A stretch of DNA of 64,000 bases from the NCBI GenBank assembly GCA_029448655.1, contig JACCLO010000011.1, forward strand, positions 744,001 to 808,000, in the 5' to 3' direction. The stretch's first letter is position 1; each line of letters opens with the position of its first letter. The translations under genes and the position numbers were made by a program. Origin of the DNA: Wolfiporia cocos (Eukaryota; Basidiomycota; Agaricomycetes; Polyporales; Phaeolaceae). Below are positions 46,140 to 56,774 of this stretch, piece by piece. The notes under the pieces are model-generated. The model did not search any database and had not been told where the DNA came from. It saw only the letters and a program-made list of their open reading frames with translations.

Positions 46140-46229
46140 TTGCCGCAATGGCTCAGTTGGCTAATTATGCTGCGATGCTGTTATTCTCATCTGTGCTAAG
46201 GTCCTTGGTTCGAATCCGGGATGTGCCAT
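46140..46229 (+). ncRNA. tRNA-like segment, right arm of element A
   Basis: A box TGGCTCAGTTGG at 46149-46160 and B box GGTTCGAATCC at 46207-46217, ending in GTGCCATTTTATTG. It mirrors the left-arm unit and differs from it mainly on the 5' side. The T arm pairs with G-U pairs; the acceptor stem is mismatched, so it is a promoter-like relic rather than a standard tRNA. Confidence 0.55.
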
Positions 46230-46636
46230 TTTATTGTCACAGTAGATTAATCTGCAGTTAGCAGATTAATCTGCGTGCAAACCTAGCTCGCAACTGCGAT
46301 TTCTTAAGCGAAGGGCAGTTGGCAGATTAAGATAATTGACTGAAGTCCCTCCTCAGCTGGTAACCCCAGTCTGAACATGGCATTCATCCACTTCGCTCCC
46401 CTCAGTTCGGTCTAAGGTTTTAGTGGCCTTGTCATAAGTTCAGACTCCCCCTACTGCTACTGTCGACGATTATCCCGACAGTTTTATCCATCTTTTATCA
46501 ACAACCCCCAAGGACTGCCAAAACGACGATCCTACACTTAAACGACCCCTCCAGACCAGGGGAGAAGTTCTTTTTTGATACTTTCCGCGTACCACAGCTT
46601 GTTCACAAACCTGGTTCTTATACTAGAGCCAACTAC

Positions 46637-49600
46637 GTGATATGGAATGCGAAGTACGTCGCCAAGCTCCTACGCGTCAAGATGTGGGAGCAGGACACGA
46701 TGAGGAAGCGTGCCTCCGTTTGTCACCACCCCCGAAGGGAGGCAGCTGGACGCGGCTCTCAACCGGCGACGGAGGAGACAAGTCAATCTAGAGCGAGACG
46801 CCTTAAGGCAAAGGCGCCTCAACATGGGCGGTCGAGGAATGTAGGTGGCATCCTCGACATTCCCTCACAGTACGCCCTCCAAATAGTCGACGAGATGAGG
46901 GAGGAAAGAGACGCAGCCAATCACGAGGAGTACAAAAGGCTGAAGAAGAAATTTGAAGGTACGCACTCACAAGCGTACATCGAGGAGGAAGAAGAGGACG
47001 ACGACCGCGGCTACATCACCGCGGGCGAGATAGAACATGACTGGCCCCTAAGGCGGAAACCCTTTGCAGGAGCCGGTGACGGGGACGAACTCCCCCCTCT
47101 TTTTGACCTGAACATCAAAGACAACGAGGACGGGATGAACACGCAGCAACCCCCCGCCCGGACACACATCACCACACCACCACCAACCATACCACCAGAA
47201 AATCGTCAACCAGAAAGAATACGAGAAATGTGGGACTACGACAAATACCCGTCGAGACCCACATCTCCTAACTTCCCGCAGCGAGTCGGGCTTTACGCAG
47301 AAGCCCTTCACAAGCTACGGTACTGGGATGACGAAAAAGTAGGCAACTACATCCACGGAGCGGTAGGGCTTCAACACAAAACAAGGGAAATGGAGAAATG
47401 AGTGGTGGAGCGACTCACCCCCCTTGACAAGGATTCTGATACACCATCACCATCCAAACGTATGCCCAACCTGCTCCCCGCACCAGCACCCAGCCCCCGA
47501 ACGTGGTCAGGGTACCGTGTGCTAGACATGGCGCCGGCATACCAAGGGGAGTTTGATCTCCTCAGATTAAATGAGCTATGCAGTGTGCCACCTAAATGGC
47601 AAATACCACAGGTCAGCAACTGCCGTCGCATAACCTACACTCCCATCCCCACGTCTCGCAACCCACCGACGTACACCCAGTCTCGACGACAAACGGTCAA
47701 GGAACCACCCATCTTCGACAACGACAAAGTCAAATTCCACGACTGGTGGATGCGGATGATACAGTACCTGGCCTCGCAGCGCCAGTACATGGAGACTTCG
47801 CACGATCGCATCGAGTGCGCCATGTCGTACATCCGAGGCGACAAAGTGGACCAATGGTTCGCTAACATGTTCACCACGTAATTCAACGAAGAAACCGGGT
47901 GGTGGGAGATCCACTTCGATTTCTTCAAACAGGAGCCCTTCACTAGGTTCGAGGACCCTGACAGGGAAAAGCGAGCGCGATGACAACTCACTGCCCTCAA
48001 AATGATCTTCGGTAAGTCAAACAAATACTTCACCAAGATCGAAACACTGTGCTGGGAGGCAGGAGTCGACATGGACAACGAGTTCGTCCTACAAGCCATC
48101 GAGAAGAACGTACCGTCCTCAGTATACGAGCCGGTCTACGCCTCCTTCTCAACACAGTGTCACTTCCGCCACAGGAAGGTCCCGGTACCCAAAAAGTACC
48201 AACCCTGGAAGGAGGCCATCATGGACTTCGACCAAGCCCTGTGGAGGCGAGCACAGGATCGCGTGGAGCAGAAAAGCGACGAGGCAAAAACCAAGGGTAA
48301 GGAGAAGAAGAAAGACTCCAACACCCCCAAGAAGGTCTACAACTCGCCTGCGGCCGATCGCCTGTGCAAGTTCTGCGGAAAGAAGATGGGTGAACGACCC
48401 ACTTCCACCTGCACTTCACCAACCTGGCACATTCCCATGCGCGACGCCGGGTATAAGTATATGCCGGGCAAGACCTACGCGGCCGCCACAAGCGGCACCA
48501 CTCAAAATCGGCCATCTGGCTTGAAGCCCGCTAAGCAGCAGCTTCGAGAGATAACCGATGAAGAGTGGCAGCATATGGCTGCTGAATACGAGGCGGAGTC
48601 GAACGACTCCAAGAAGGCAGAGGTAAGTAAAATCACCTCGAATCGTTTTCATCTTCTCAACGTCGAAGAAGTAAGCGATGACAATGACCAAGAAGTGTAC
48701 GGCTCTGCGATGGACACTATGAGTCAAGCGGGGGGCTCAGATTATTCAGACGACAATGCGAGTTTTGTATATAGCGAAGATTCCTTTTGTACAGCCGAAG
48801 AGGAGCTCCGTGAATCCACGGCTCGCCCGGGGGCTAAACCGGGGCTTAATTCCTCTTTATATGAAAAAATGAATGTGGATACAGAACCCATCATCGTCTC
48901 AGAGGACATTGACATGAAAGACGCTGACGATCAACCTAAGAAAAGGAAAATTCGTCACGTTAAGAAAAAGACAGAAACCTTGGACATCTACTTAGATGAT
49001 CCACGAGCTACGGTCCCAGAGCAGAAGAGCGATGAAGCGGCTGGGTACGACTTGTATTCAGCCGAAGAAACCATTGTTCCTGCTCATGGGAAAGAAAACA
49101 TCGATACTGGCATAAAAGTAAGGATGCCCGATGGAGTTTACGGCCGCATTGCCCCTAGATCAGGGCTCGCGAACAAAGGAATTGACGTCTTGGCCGGTGT
49201 AATCGACCAAGATTACACTGGCCGACTGGTTGTAATGCTGATAAACCATTCCGACACAGATCTGGTCGTCAACTACAAAGACAGGATCGCCCAATTGATC
49301 CTAGAACAAAACAAAAACCCACGTGTCAAAATAGTCAAGCGCATTCGCGAGACAACGCGCGGCACAGCTGGCTTGGGATCAACAGACAAAATCTGAGGGA
49401 GCCACGTCGTGTTCAGACAGGGAAGGCGTGGACGACAGATTGCAGTCCCCGTTATGATCCATAGCCCACACGAGCGCACCATCACAATGACGGCGCTGAT
49501 TGACTCGGGATCCACAGGATCTGTAGTCGACTACGAGTTCGCCCAGAAGCACGAACTCAACATCCAACCATTGGAACGACCTGTTTGAGTACAGAACGCC

Positions 49601-52600
49601 GATGGAAGTTCCAACGGTGGAGGCACCATGACCCACTACATTGAGATGCAAATCCAGATCGGTACGCATCTCGAAAATCGCAGGTTTAACGTGAGCAAGC
49701 TAGGCTCACACGACATCTTCCTAGGGTTCGACTGGTTGGAACAACACAACCCCACCATCGACTGGAGAAAGAAAGCGATCGACTTCGACAAGTGCGACTG
49801 CGAACATGAACACCTCAAAGAAGGAGATCAAGTCTTCATGATCGATGCCACAGTATGGCTCAGATATGCCAGCAAATGTAAAGAACACATCCGCAACCGA
49901 CTCAAAGTATGGGAGGCAGGTGAGACCGCACTACGAGGTGATGTCTACCCTGTTACTTCAGAACAAATCGCGGCCGTGAAAGCCACAGAGATGGACATTG
50001 CGGCAAAGAAAACAACCGAAGCAAAGACGTTCGAGGAGGTCGTCCCGACACATTTACAGGACTTCCAAGACGTCTTTGAAGAAGGCGAGTTCGACAAACT
50101 CCCCAACCAACGACCATGGGATCATGCAGTCGAACTACTCCCGGACACCGAGCCCTTCTGTGGGAAGATATATCCTCTTTCGCCACAACAACAGAAGGTG
50201 CTGGACGAGTTCCTGGAGGAACAGCTGCGTACAGGTCAAATAAGACCATCTCAATCGCCTTGGGGTGCACCGTTCTTTTTCGTAAAAAAGAAAGACGGTA
50301 AACTACGACCCATACAGGATTACCGCAAGCTGAATCAGATGACGAAGAAGAACAAATACCCATTACCTCTGATCAGCGAGCTACTCAATAAGCTCAAACG
50401 AGCTAAGTTCTTCAGCAAACTCGACGTCAGATGGGAATACACTAACATCCGTATCGCTGAAGGAGATGAGGAAAAGGGCACGTTTATAACCAACAGAGGA
50501 TTATACGACCCCCTCGTCATGTTTTTCGGAATGTGTAATGCACCAAGCACTTTCCAAACAATGATGAACGACATATTCCGAGAACTCATATTACAAGGAA
50601 AGGTCATTATATATCTAGATGACATACTGATCTTCACCGAGACTCTTGAAGAACACCGGATCATCATGTGCAAGGTACTCGAAGTACTACGAGAACACAA
50701 GCTCACATGTAAACCGGAGAAGTGCGAGTTTGAAAAAGCTGAGGTCGAATACCTCGGCCACATCATCTTGCATAAAAGTATCAAAATGGATCCGGTAAAA
50801 GTCCAAGGAATAACGCTATGGCCGATGCCGAAGAACAGGAAGGAAGTACAGAGTTTCCTAGGCTTCGCCAACTTTTACCGACGATTCATCAAGGGGTACA
50901 GTACGTTAGCGCGACCGCTAATCGCCCTAACTGCAGACATACCATTCAAATGGGACAAGGCCGAACAGGATACATTCGATCTCATGAAATGATTGTTCAC
51001 AGAGGCCCCCATCCTGGGATCCCCCACAGACACTGACCCATTCCAGATCGAAGCCGACGCCTCTGACTTCGCAACAGGCGCTGTACTCTTACAACGACAA
51101 GAGTCGATTTGGAGACCCATCACATATCTCTCCAAGGGGTTTACGCCCGTGGAAAAGAATTATGAGATTTACGACAGGGAACTCCTCACCATCATGCGAG
51201 CATTAGATGAGTGGCGACACTTCATCCAGGGATCCACTGATGCAACCGAAGTGTGGAGCGATCACAAAAACCTGGAGTACTTCAAAACACCCCAGAAGAT
51301 CAACCCACAACAGGCACGCTGGATGACTGAATTACAGGAGTTCGACATCAAGCTCACGCACATCCCTGGTACAAAGAACATCTGCGCCGACCCACTCTCT
51401 CGACGCATCGACTGGGATGATGGAAAGGAACACCTCAAAGGACAAGTCGTCCTCAAGCCACATCTGTTCAGGGACAAACAGCCTGAAGAGGGGGTGGATG
51501 AAATCGAAAAGCTAAGTTTCATCTCCACCATAACAATAAAAGCGAAGGTTGAAGCCCAAAAAGCCCTCTATGACTACGGACTAGACGCAAACATCGTATT
51601 CAAGGAGGGGCTAGCCTACCAAAAAGGAAAGCTAGTCATACCAAACAACACAGAACTCAAGGGCAACATCATATCGTCGCACCATGACTCGTTACTGGCA
51701 GGACACCTGGGCAGAGACCGCACTCTCACCACCATCCACAAATCGTATTGGTGGCCACACATGAGGAGAGATGTAACGCTATACATCTGAGGGTGCATAA
51801 AGTGCCAATCGATCAAAGTAGATCACGCTAAACGAGTGGCACCCCTCAACCCCAACCCAATGCCAACGAGGAGTTGGGAGAATATATCCGTCGACATGAT
51901 TACAGGCTTCCCAGAAGTACGAGGCAAGAACGCCATTCTCGTCATCGTCGACATGATGTCAAAGTGGACAACCGCGATCGAAACAACCGATAGGCTGACA
52001 GCGGAAGGATGGGCTAACCTGCTCATCAAGCACATCGTAATGCAACACGGTATCCCCAAGAAGGTGTTTAGCGACAGAGGACCCCAGTTCATGTCCGAAT
52101 TCATCAAAGACACGTACAAGAAGCTAGGAATAAAATGAAACCCTTTGACCGCATATCACCCGCAAACCGACGGACAAACCGAGCGGATGAATCAGGAGTT
52201 GGAAGTTTACCTACGCCTCTTTGCAAACAGAAACCACACCAATTGGGCCGACTTACTCCCAACGGCTACGTTCGCGTACAACACCCACCAGAATGCGTCG
52301 AGAAAACAATTGCCATTCTTCATCACACACGGATATGAACCGAACACAGGTTCTAACATCCCGATGGAAGTTGATATGTCACTATCCGCGGAGAACTGGG
52401 CTGACCACCTAAAAGACGTACAGATGAAGGCGGCAGAAAGCATAGACCTCGCCAAGGCTGCCATGAAGAAATACGCCGACCGCCGACAACAACCTTTGAG
52501 AAAGTACGAAGTCGGAGACAAGGTCTGGCTCGATGGCACCAACCTTCACATGGGTACCCCTTCACGAAAACTATCCCCGAAGCGATACAGACAATACCCA

Positions 52601-53389
52601 GTAGCTGCCAAGATAGGCATGGGCGCATACAAGCTATCACTAACGCCTGATATGCGGGGTATACACCCGGTGTTTAACGAAAAATTACTCACCCCCTACC
52701 ACGAACCAGAATTCGAACAACAAAGAATTCTACCCACGCTGGAAACACAGATCACGGCAACCAGGATACTCCAATCCTGCGAAGAAAATGGGCGAGTAGA
52801 ATACGAAGTGCAGTGGTCGGATGGATCAAAGACTTGGGAGCGTAAGCGAGATGTGGACCACTCTCAGGCAGACGCATTCTACGAACAGAACCCACAAGCC
52901 CCGGGGGTGCAATGGAAAAACAGAACCATCACCGATGGTGACACCAAAGTCGTCGACCCCACAGAAGAGGACATACCTCATTATCCAATTATGAAGAAAT
53001 ACGGACTCACCATCGTCTGCACTATGCACGCCAGCCTGGACGTACTCATGGAGCGAGAGCATCCCAAAATATGCTGGTGGCATGACAAACTGGTGCAGTT
53101 CTTCATCCCCATAAACCCAGGAAGTTACAAGTCGATACATTTAATCGAGGTACACCGACCCATCAAGCGCAAGAAACCCGATGGTATAACCTACTACGAC
53201 TACCCGGTGGTGTACATACACAAAATGACATGTGAGTTCGACTTCTCTGCACAGAAAGGAGCAGGTGAATTCGTTATTCCTAGACCACCGGGTGAGTACG
53301 TGACAATATTTACGATGACTCCTCGGGACAAGGAACTTAAAGGGGGGGTGATGTCACAGGCAAAAGCTTTCCTTAATGACACAGACTAG
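46637..53389 (+). pseudogene. Gypsy-1 Gag-Pol polyprotein, one frame with eight in-frame stops
   Basis: A single frame runs about 2,250 codons with no frameshift. Stops: TGA 47399, TAA 47879, TGA 47981, 49394, 49586, 50990, 51788 and 52136. Gag: 46637-48900, with a Cys/His segment CKFCGKKMG...CTSPTWH near 48370. dUTPase 48980-49393. Protease: LIDSGSTGSVVD near 49495. Reverse transcriptase: YLDD near 50612. RNase H: IEADASDFATGAVLLQ near 51048. Integrase: HHCC zinc region, VDMITGF, SDRGPQF, GQTERMNQ. Chromodomain-like: VEYEVQWSDGSKTWERKRD near 52796. A further roughly 160 residues of unknown function extend to the end, the last 12 inside the 3' LTR. Gag and Pol share a frame, so the ancestral element probably made one polyprotein (inference). 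Confidence 0.9.
48980..49393 (+). other. dUTPase domain inside Gypsy-1, upstream of the protease
   Basis: All five motifs of the trimeric dUTPase fold are visible: AAGYDLYSAEE (1), GRIAPRSGLA (2), GVIDQDYTGRLVVML (3), DRIAQLILEQ (4) and RGTAGLGSTD (5). The family hydrolyses dUTP to dUMP and pyrophosphate, limiting uracil entry into cDNA. Here it lies between Gag and protease in the same frame, immediately before the TGA at 49394. The catalytic Asp of motif 3 (GVIDQDY) is kept. Confidence 0.85.
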
Positions 53390-54075
53390 ACTGTGGGACT
53401 CACACTATAACCTTATAGGCGACTTGAAGATGTTGCAGAAGGTTGGTGAGGAGGCTAGTGGGCGCAAGCAGGGATGGTATGTAACTGTGCGAATGCAGAG
53501 AACAAATCTAAGGCTTATCCGCAGTGATAGCCCTACTTATATACATGCTTTGTTTGGTTACCGGTAAGGGAGCCAAACATGAAGGTGGTCTGTGCGCAGA
53601 CATAACTAATATGGTTAAGTCGTAAACTACAATAGACCATGTGCGCCGGTAATGGCCGCACCAGTAAGATCGTTTGTTTGGACCGTAGGTCCATGTTGTG
53701 GAAGTGGCTGTAGCTTCGTTAGTAAGCCATGCATGTGATTATTATATTCCGGTATCGGGATATGAGTAATCGTAAGGTCATTGGCATGTGATAACGAGCG
53801 GGCCGCTTATCCAAATGTACTGACATAACCCAGTATCGGGATATGAGTAAGGCGCGTGACACCGGAGGTTAGTCCGCTGAGTCATTGACGCGTACAAGCG
53901 TGTTATGTACGTGTTGTTATGACAAGTGGACGTATACCGCGTTGTGTACGTGTTGTTTGGTTGCGTGTACGTGTAGACGGGCGCTTAGCAGCGTAAATGT
54001 CTACAAGGTCGTAGAAATACCAGATAAATAGGTAAAAATACGGGAAAAATAGTGGCATGTCCCAAATCTGTGACA
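53377..54075 (+). repeat. Solo LTR of family E (E1), with TSD CTTAA
   Basis: A 699-bp LTR from TGACACAGAC to TCTGTGACA, flanked by CTTAA at 53372-53376 and 54076-54080. It holds repeated TACGTG words near 53905-53965. It is nearly identical to E2, with a small number of single-base differences visible. No internal domain. Confidence 0.9.
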
Positions 54076-54151
54076 CTTAACAATAACGAAACCAATCCGG
54101 TCCCCCGAGTCCCCAAGCCCAGCCAGATTCGGATCATACCTTGGAAGGATC

Positions 54152-54849
54152 TGACACAGACTAGACTGTGGGACTCACACTATAACCTTATAAGCGACTT
54201 GAAGATGTTGCAGAAGGTTGGTGAGGAGGCTAGTGGGCGCAAGCAGAGATGGTATGTAACTGTGCGAATGCAGAGAACAAATCTAAGGCTTATCCGCAGT
54301 GATAGCCCTACTTATATACATGCTTTGTTTGGTTACCGGTAAGGGAGCCAAACATGAAGGTGGTCTGTGCGCAGACATAACTAATATGGTTAAGTCGTAA
54401 CTACAATAGACCATGTGCGCCGGTAATGGCCGCACCAGTAAGATCGTTTGTTTGGACCGTAGGTCCATGTTGTGGAAGTGGCTGTAGCTACGTTAGTAAG
54501 CCATGCATGTGATTCTTATATACCGGTATCGGGATATGAGTAATCATAAGGGCATTGGCATGTGATAACGAGCGGGCCGCTTATCCAATCGTACTGACAT
54601 AGCCCGGTATCGGGATATGAGTAAAGCGCGTGACACCGGAGGTTAGTCCGCTGAGTCATTGACGCGTACAAGCGTGTTATGTACGTGTTGTTATGACAAG
54701 TGGACGTATACCGCGTTGTGTACGTGTTGTTTGGTTGCGTGTACGTGTAGACGGGCGCTTAGCAGCGTAAATGTCTACAAGGTTGTAGAAATACCAGATA
54801 AATAGGTAAAAATACGGGAAAAATAGTGGCATGTCCCAAATCTGTGACA
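54152..54849 (+). repeat. Solo LTR of family E (E2), with TSD GGATC
   Basis: A 698-bp near-identical copy of E1, in the same orientation and 76 bp further on, flanked by GGATC at 54147-54151 and 54850-54854. The separate target duplication shows that it is an independent insertion rather than the partner LTR of E1. Confidence 0.9.
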
Positions 54850-55470
54850 GGATCCAGATAACGTCTAGATAATGACACAAGGTCTGGTTCCCACACAGCC
54901 ACGATGACCACTACGTATTCAATATGTTACTCCGCTTCTATGTTTCACAGTCTGGTTTAGACTCCTACCCTAGTCTCGCACCAGACTCCCTAGTTACCAT
55001 ATATGGCCATTATAGTACAAACATGTACAAACAGCCTGAGAGTATAATAGCAGGCCTCGCTCAGCTGGTAACCCCAGTCTGAACGTGGCATTCATCCACT
55101 TCGCTCCCCTCAGTTCGGTCTAAGGTTTTAGTGGCCTTGTCATGATACCTGCAGCATGTCATTGAAGGAGGAGATAATCTCCATAGCCATATGCAGTGGT
55201 CATGCTGAGATGTCTAAAGAATCAACCATTTGAAAACCATGTAAACCATGTATATACTATGTATATACCATGTATATACCATATACCATATGTTTACTGA
55301 TTTTCTGTACATGTTTATTATATGGTTGGAGCCTTAGTAGCTCTGACTATGCCGCGATGCCGCCAACTTCTTACCAAAAAGGTGCAGAGGGCTTTCGGTG
55401 AGGCAGACCAACACGTCAGCAGATTTGTGTGAGTCAGACTCTGCTCGGCAAGATGGTCACTATAGAGTGA

Positions 55471-55478
55471 TATAAAAG
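55471..55478 (+). promoter_or_regulatory. TATA box of P450-3
   Basis: TATAAAAG, followed by AAGGGGAGGCAAGC, 65 bp upstream of the ATG at 55536 and identical in arrangement to the P450-2 promoter. The hAT insertion lies about 135 bp further upstream. Confidence 0.55.
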
Positions 55479-55535
55479 AAGGGGAGGCAAGCAATAACAA
55501 TTCACAACAGCCTACCAGCCAGCGTTGATTCAAGC

Positions 55536-56203
55536 ATGAGTGTTTCCAACATGTTTACCACGACATCTGTGGGAAACCACAGTCTCACAGGACAGCTTCT
55601 TCTGCTCTTTACATCAGTGCTCATCATTCAGTTCTTCTGGCGTAAACGGATGTTCAAGTCATTGAACGATGTACCAGGGCCTCCATCCGACTCATTTTTG
55701 ACAGGTAATTCCCTCACTTGAAAACCCTCTCCACACTGTAATCGATGTTTACTATGAACCATAGGAAACACCAATCAGTTCTTCACTTGCCACGGTGCAT
55801 CCTTCCAATCTCATGTAGCGTTCGACTATGGCCCTGTTGTCAAATTGCATGGATCATTCGGGGTGCGCATCGATGGCTGCTTAAATGCTGCAAGCTGACA
55901 ACGACACCTCCACTGACAGCACCCAATATTGTATATATCGGACCCGAAGGTGTTGGACAATATATTGGTAAAAGAGGAGCCCATCTACCATAAGTTGTCC
56001 TTGTTTACTAGGTAAGCGTTCACCTCCTATTTTTACTTGTCGCGGTTTCGAATACACAGCTATGTGTAGGCTTCACTATCTGTTGTTCGGATGGGGACTG
56101 TTTGCCACACTCGGTTAATTCTGTCCGATATATGAGTGACAACTGATTGAGATGATGTATTGTAGGCGAACAGCATTGGAAGCAGTGTAAGATGTTACTT
56201 GAG
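55536..56203 (+). pseudogene. Truncated cytochrome P450 (P450-3), N-terminal quarter
   Basis: A paralogue of P450-2 with the same promoter and first exons: MSVSNMFTTTSVGNHS, a hydrophobic anchor, FKSLNDVPGPPSDSFLTG, intron 55705-55764, NTNQFFTCHGASFQSHVAFD, then DPKVLDNILVKEEPIY, LLFGWGLFATLG and GEQHWKQCKML. The P450-like sequence stops at about 56203, before the NPVFS part of the C-helix exon, and is replaced by unrelated DNA. The I helix, ExxR and haem-binding loop are absent, so no enzyme can be made. Confidence 0.8.
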
Positions 56204-56774
56204 GTTAATGTCCCACACGGTTTGCATGGCCTTTGAAACTCCACGGTGGCTGAAGCGCAGGAGGGTGGCTGGGCTCGGTGGGTCGTTCTAAGGCTTATAG
56301 ATAAGTTATGCAATGGTTTATCTTTATCTCTCACATTCAAAATCTATTCTCATGAAAAGTTAGCACATATGTTAGGCCCACAAGCAAAGATGCTCAGAAA
56401 CGAGTAACTGTGCATGTCTGCAACGTACTTGAGGTTAATTACCCAGCGGGCTTGCATAGATAAGCGCCAAGTATCACGTGAATATCGACGTGCCGGGTGA
56501 GCGCCTCTGCGTGCCGACAAATGTTGAACGTTGTGAACGGCCCATCCCTATGATAATGAAACAACTGCACCACAGATATATCATAGGATTAAAGCATATA
56601 TTGTAGCACTGTACGTACACTGGGTGAATGCCTTGCTTGCCCACTTAGTAATTGGCGCAAAGTGGATGCTATACATTCTGACTTATATGAAAGAGTCGAC
56701 AAAGCTCAACGAGAAATTGCGCGTGTGACGCCCTAACTATACGCTACTGTGTATCATCTACCAGTTGGGCCTGA
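56204..56774. other. Non-coding stretch between P450-3 and Gypsy-2
   Basis: A short block ACTTGAGGTTAAT...CCCA...GGCTTGCAT/GGTTTGCAT occurs twice (about 56199 and 56430). Nothing else recognisable. The P450-3 truncation point lies at the first of these repeats. Confidence 0.4.

Larger units (their letters stand above)
45639..46351. mobile_element. hAT-like TIR element with two outward tRNA-like arms (element A), TSD CTCAGCTG
   Basis: Left end TAGAGTTTCAGTCAATTATC; right end, inverted, GAGGGACTTCAGTCAATTAT. The TIR extends through CTTAATCTGCCAACTGCCC and further into the arms. CTCAGCTG occurs at 45631-45638 and 46352-46359 and only once in the uninterrupted 3' LTR (near 55060), proving an 8-bp duplication typical of hAT. 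tRNA-like units face outward in each arm. The central 250 bp has no convincing gene; a 60-codon frame at 45940 is likely chance. Confidence 0.85.
45342..46434 (+). repeat. 5' LTR of Gypsy-1 (interrupted)
   Basis: The LTR without the inserted 713-bp TIR element and its duplicated 8 bp is about 372 bp. It contains ACAAACATGTACAAACAG followed by GAGAGTATAATAGCAGG, the likely core promoter. Compared with the 3' LTR, most substitutions are CG versus CA or TG, such as GCACGG/GCACAG-type changes near the start and ACCGATCC/ACCAATCC. Confidence 0.9.
45342..55142 (+). mobile_element. Ty3/Gypsy chromovirus-type retrotransposon Gypsy-1, TSD TGATA
   Basis: A complete element with both LTRs (TGTCAC...TTGTCA) and TGATA at 45337-45341 and 55143-55147. 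A polypurine tract AAAGGGGGGGTGA lies immediately before the 3' LTR at 53352. Internal order: Gag, dUTPase, protease, reverse transcriptase, RNase H, integrase, chromodomain-like module, C-terminal extension. Both LTRs contain later insertions (a TIR element at 45639-46351, solo LTRs at 53377-54075 and 54152-54849). Eight in-frame stops make it inactive. Confidence 0.95.
53352..55142 (+). repeat. 3' LTR of Gypsy-1 (interrupted twice)
   Basis: The LTR starts TGTCACAGGCAAAAGC and ends GGCCTTGTCA. Removing the two solo LTRs with their duplicated target bases restores a continuous sequence collinear with the 5' LTR, apart from about 10 extra bases (near CCAGATAACG, 54855). The uninterrupted CTCGCTCAGCTGGTAACC here provides the empty-site reference for element A. 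Confidence 0.9.
44845..55336. mobile_element. hAT transposon (10.5 kb with nested inserts), TSD GTAGCTCT
   Basis: Terminal inverted repeats TAAGGCTCCAACCATATAAT are at both ends (44845 and, inverted, 55317-55336). The 8-bp target duplication GTAGCTCT stands at 44837-44844 and 55337-55344, as expected for hAT. Subterminal regions on both sides carry many CCATGTATA/TACATGG words. The interior is a short decayed transposase remnant interrupted by the Gypsy-1 element. Without nested DNA the hAT is about 690 bp, so it is non-autonomous. Confidence 0.9.

Noticed and set aside
45764..46229. Functional tRNA genes
   Set aside because: Promoter boxes are good, but acceptor stems do not pair and the anticodon arm region is too long. 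Paired inverted copies inside a transposon make tRNA-derived relics more likely.
46637..53389. TGA codons as recoded (selenocysteine or readthrough) signals
   Set aside because: Seven TGAs sit at expected Arg positions, no SECIS-like element or readthrough context is visible, a TAA is also present, and LTR differences show the same CpG transitions. Decay is the simpler reading.
53377..54849. E1 and E2 as the two LTRs of one small retrotransposon
   Set aside because: Each has its own 5-bp target duplication, and the 76 bp between them is Gypsy-1 LTR sequence.
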